NCBI GenBank assembly: GCA_030141605.1 | Contig: JAQGDQ010000272.1 | Location: 250,001-282,500 of the forward strand | DNA length: 32,500 bases | Reading direction: 5' to 3' | Source: Tubiluchus corallicola | Lineage: Eukaryota > Priapulida > Priapulimorpha > Priapulimorphida > Tubiluchidae | In this document: positions 30,750 through 32,500 of the stretch, piece after piece | How positions within the stretch are numbered: the stretch's first letter is position 1 | Layout of the letters: every line of letters begins with the position of its first letter | Made by a program: the position numbers and the translations under genes | The notes under the pieces: model-generated | Told to the model about the DNA's origin: nothing | Seen by the model: the letters and a program-made list of their open reading frames with translations, nothing else | Database searches by the model: none

Positions 30750-30860
30750 ACAACTGAACTCGAATTCGTTTCGCAATTTTGAAATTCGGTTTGATTCTAA
30801 TTCAAAAGTCACAAATTCGATTCGATTCGAAATCTCTTTCTGGTGGAGAATGCTCAGCCT
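30750..30860. mobile_element. Partial copy of the hAT-like MITE
   Basis: Carries CGAATTCG, GATTCGATTCGAA and, at its end, TTCTGGTGGAGAATGCTCA, the reverse of the TGAGCATTCTCTACCAGA start of 25617-25985. Only one end is kept. Confidence 0.7.
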
Positions 30861-30929
30861 TATAATAATTGGTACTATGTGGCATTGTGAGATTTGGTCA
30901 TCATCATCGTCATCTTTGGAGTCACATGT

Positions 30930-31370
30930 CGTTTGACGTGATCCTCCTGATCACTTTACTCCATGCTGCCCTGTCACCCGCAACCTCCTATGTCTCTGTA
31001 TTTTTGATATCTGTTGGTGTGTTGATAAGATCTTTTTGGATGAAATTGATATAAGTCAGCAGCTGTCCTCCTTGCAGATTCTTTTTTTCTGCAGTGCTTC
31101 TTTGAAAGCTAACTTTAATGGACTGTCATCTGGTAGTCGCATAACATATCCTATCCATCTTAATCTTTTCCTTTTGATTTAAAAGTGTCCATTCCTTTGC
31201 CTTGACTTTATTGTACAGATCCTGGTCTGATATTTTCTTTGGCATTTTATTCCTACAATTTTCTCTAGTTTCTTTTTCGAAATGCATCAATAATTTCTGA
31301 TCTGTGTTAATTGTTCATATTTCTCAGTTATAAAGAAACACAGTTTCCACAAGTGCAACAAAGATTCTTA
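30930..31370 (-). mobile_element. Decayed LINE: reverse-transcriptase C-terminal relic
   Basis: Minus-strand segments in different frames read FEKETRENCRNK, KKISDQDLYNKV, WIGYVMRLPDDSPLKLAF, then LTYINFIQKDLINTPTDI and GDRAAWSKVIRRI. Together they form the familiar C-terminal end of non-LTR reverse transcriptases (W-x-GHVMRMPDD ... DRxxWR). Stops and frameshifts between them show it is dead. Confidence 0.85.
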
Positions 31371-32500
31371 ATTTTCTATCTAAACTGATCCTCTTGCTTT
31401 AAATGTTTTTTTTTGTAGATTTAGTGTAGTGGTCGTACTAGTGGAAACGTGTGATTTTCTTTGTTTGTAACAATGTTGATGATCTTTGGTTGCTAGACAA
31501 CATGAAGTGACGCACGCTTGCACATGAGTTTGTTTACGTTGGTGCGCATAGGCACTATGAAGTAATCTGGCAGAAATAGCTGTTATGTTTTTACGTATGA
31601 TTTTCTTGTGTGGTTGAAGAAGTTTATAACGTTTCTTTTGTGACGTTTTTCTGTTCAATGTTATAAAATTCTTTCGTATCTGATTAAGTTTGATGCGATA
31701 TGATACGTTACGTAAGCAATAAAAACCTCAGTTTATGTATTTCCGCACTTTCAAGTGGTTTTCAAGTGTCATAGTTTAGTACGATTAATATCGGCCTATC
31801 TGTTGTGTGTATATTTATAATAATTATACCACTCGTTCCTATACTTCTGTTTTGCTGCTCCGTGATTGCGTTCCAGTTGGCAGTAATGCTAACATCTCCA
31901 TCTATTTCTACAACTCAATGTCAATTATGACGAGATTCATTAAAATATTTTAGATTTCTGGAGGGGCTTGGTTCTCTCCCATGGCGAGTTATCACTTACT
32001 ATTACTCATTTAATGGATCCATATCAAATACTCAAGTAATTGGAGTGTGTTGATTACATCAAGCGCTGTCTGTCATTGGTCTACTGTTTTTCTGTACCTA
32101 ACGCTCTACCTAATGACATATTCCCACATTTCCTGGTCCTTCGAGCTGAATATTAATCGATCATTAGAACAATGGCTGATCATAAAATTAAAACCGATGG
32201 TAGACCTGATTCGTCACGTTAATGTGATTTAAAAAAATTAATTATTATATTTATTTCCTTAATGTTTTACTTTTGTATCGCTGACTCGTATCAATCATAC
32301 AATTGATCGAGTACTGTGAGCGGTACCACAGTTCAGCTACAACAGTACAAATTTCAATAGGTCGAAACTTCTAAAAGTGTTCTTTTTCTTAAAATTTGCA
32401 TTGTTCTGAAAAAAATGATTTTTTGAAACCTTTTAGGACAGACCTCCTTAAACTAAATTTATTAAAGCTGTCATTTGAAATAACGGTTTTGAGTTTCTAC
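31371..32500. other. No recognisable feature
   Basis: AT-rich sequence up to the right edge. Two short frames (31380-31658 minus, 32047-32232 plus) have no domain, no clear splice sites and no family that I know. Confidence 0.5.

Overview
The window looks like AT-rich nuclear DNA from an animal, probably an invertebrate and possibly an arthropod or other protostome. Genes are split by GT-AG introns, codon runs continue across those introns, and the intergenic DNA carries microsatellites, MITEs and decayed non-LTR retrotransposons. I cannot name the species. The APP-like cytoplasmic tail, the short linker between E1 and E2, and the absence of a Kunitz domain fit invertebrate APPL/APL-1 better than vertebrate APP.

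The dominant structure is a large inverted repeat centred near 16,237. The left arm is about 8089-15179 and the right arm about 17297-24383, each roughly 7.09 kb. Each arm holds the 3' part of an amyloid-precursor-protein-like (APPL) gene: the E2 domain in four exons, a strongly acidic exon, a His-cluster juxtamembrane exon, and a last exon with the membrane span and the GYENPTY tail. The left copy runs on the minus strand and the right copy on the plus strand, so the copies are head to head. The asymmetric 2.1 kb centre holds one extra exon of the left copy (the end of the E1 copper-binding domain) and a third copy, in plus orientation, of a 1.65 kb internal segment that carries one E2 exon and a LINE remnant. 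Neither APPL copy has a signal peptide or the growth-factor-like domain inside the window.

Left flank (1-8088): a 40-bp minisatellite at the edge, a minus-strand first coding exon with a signal peptide (1500-1664), a 235-bp tandem duplication, and a four-exon plus-strand gene (3922-7037) for a 189-residue protein with a poly-Asp tail that I do not recognise. Right flank (24384-32500): a 217-bp (TTA)n tract, a hAT-like MITE with near-perfect 8-bp target duplications, a 99-bp AT-rich tandem repeat, a two-exon carbohydrate sulfotransferase gene (28032-30200) with a type II signal anchor, and a LINE reverse-transcriptase C-terminal relic.

The main question is whether the palindrome is a real inverted duplication or an assembly chimera of two haplotypes. 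Unrelated sequence outside both arms argues for a real rearrangement. The roughly 1% patchy divergence between arms would also suit haplotypes. The central third copy is more diverged than the arms are from each other and keeps an older LINE reading frame, so the structure did not arise in one simple fold-back step. The genes are not otherwise functionally linked as far as the sequence shows.
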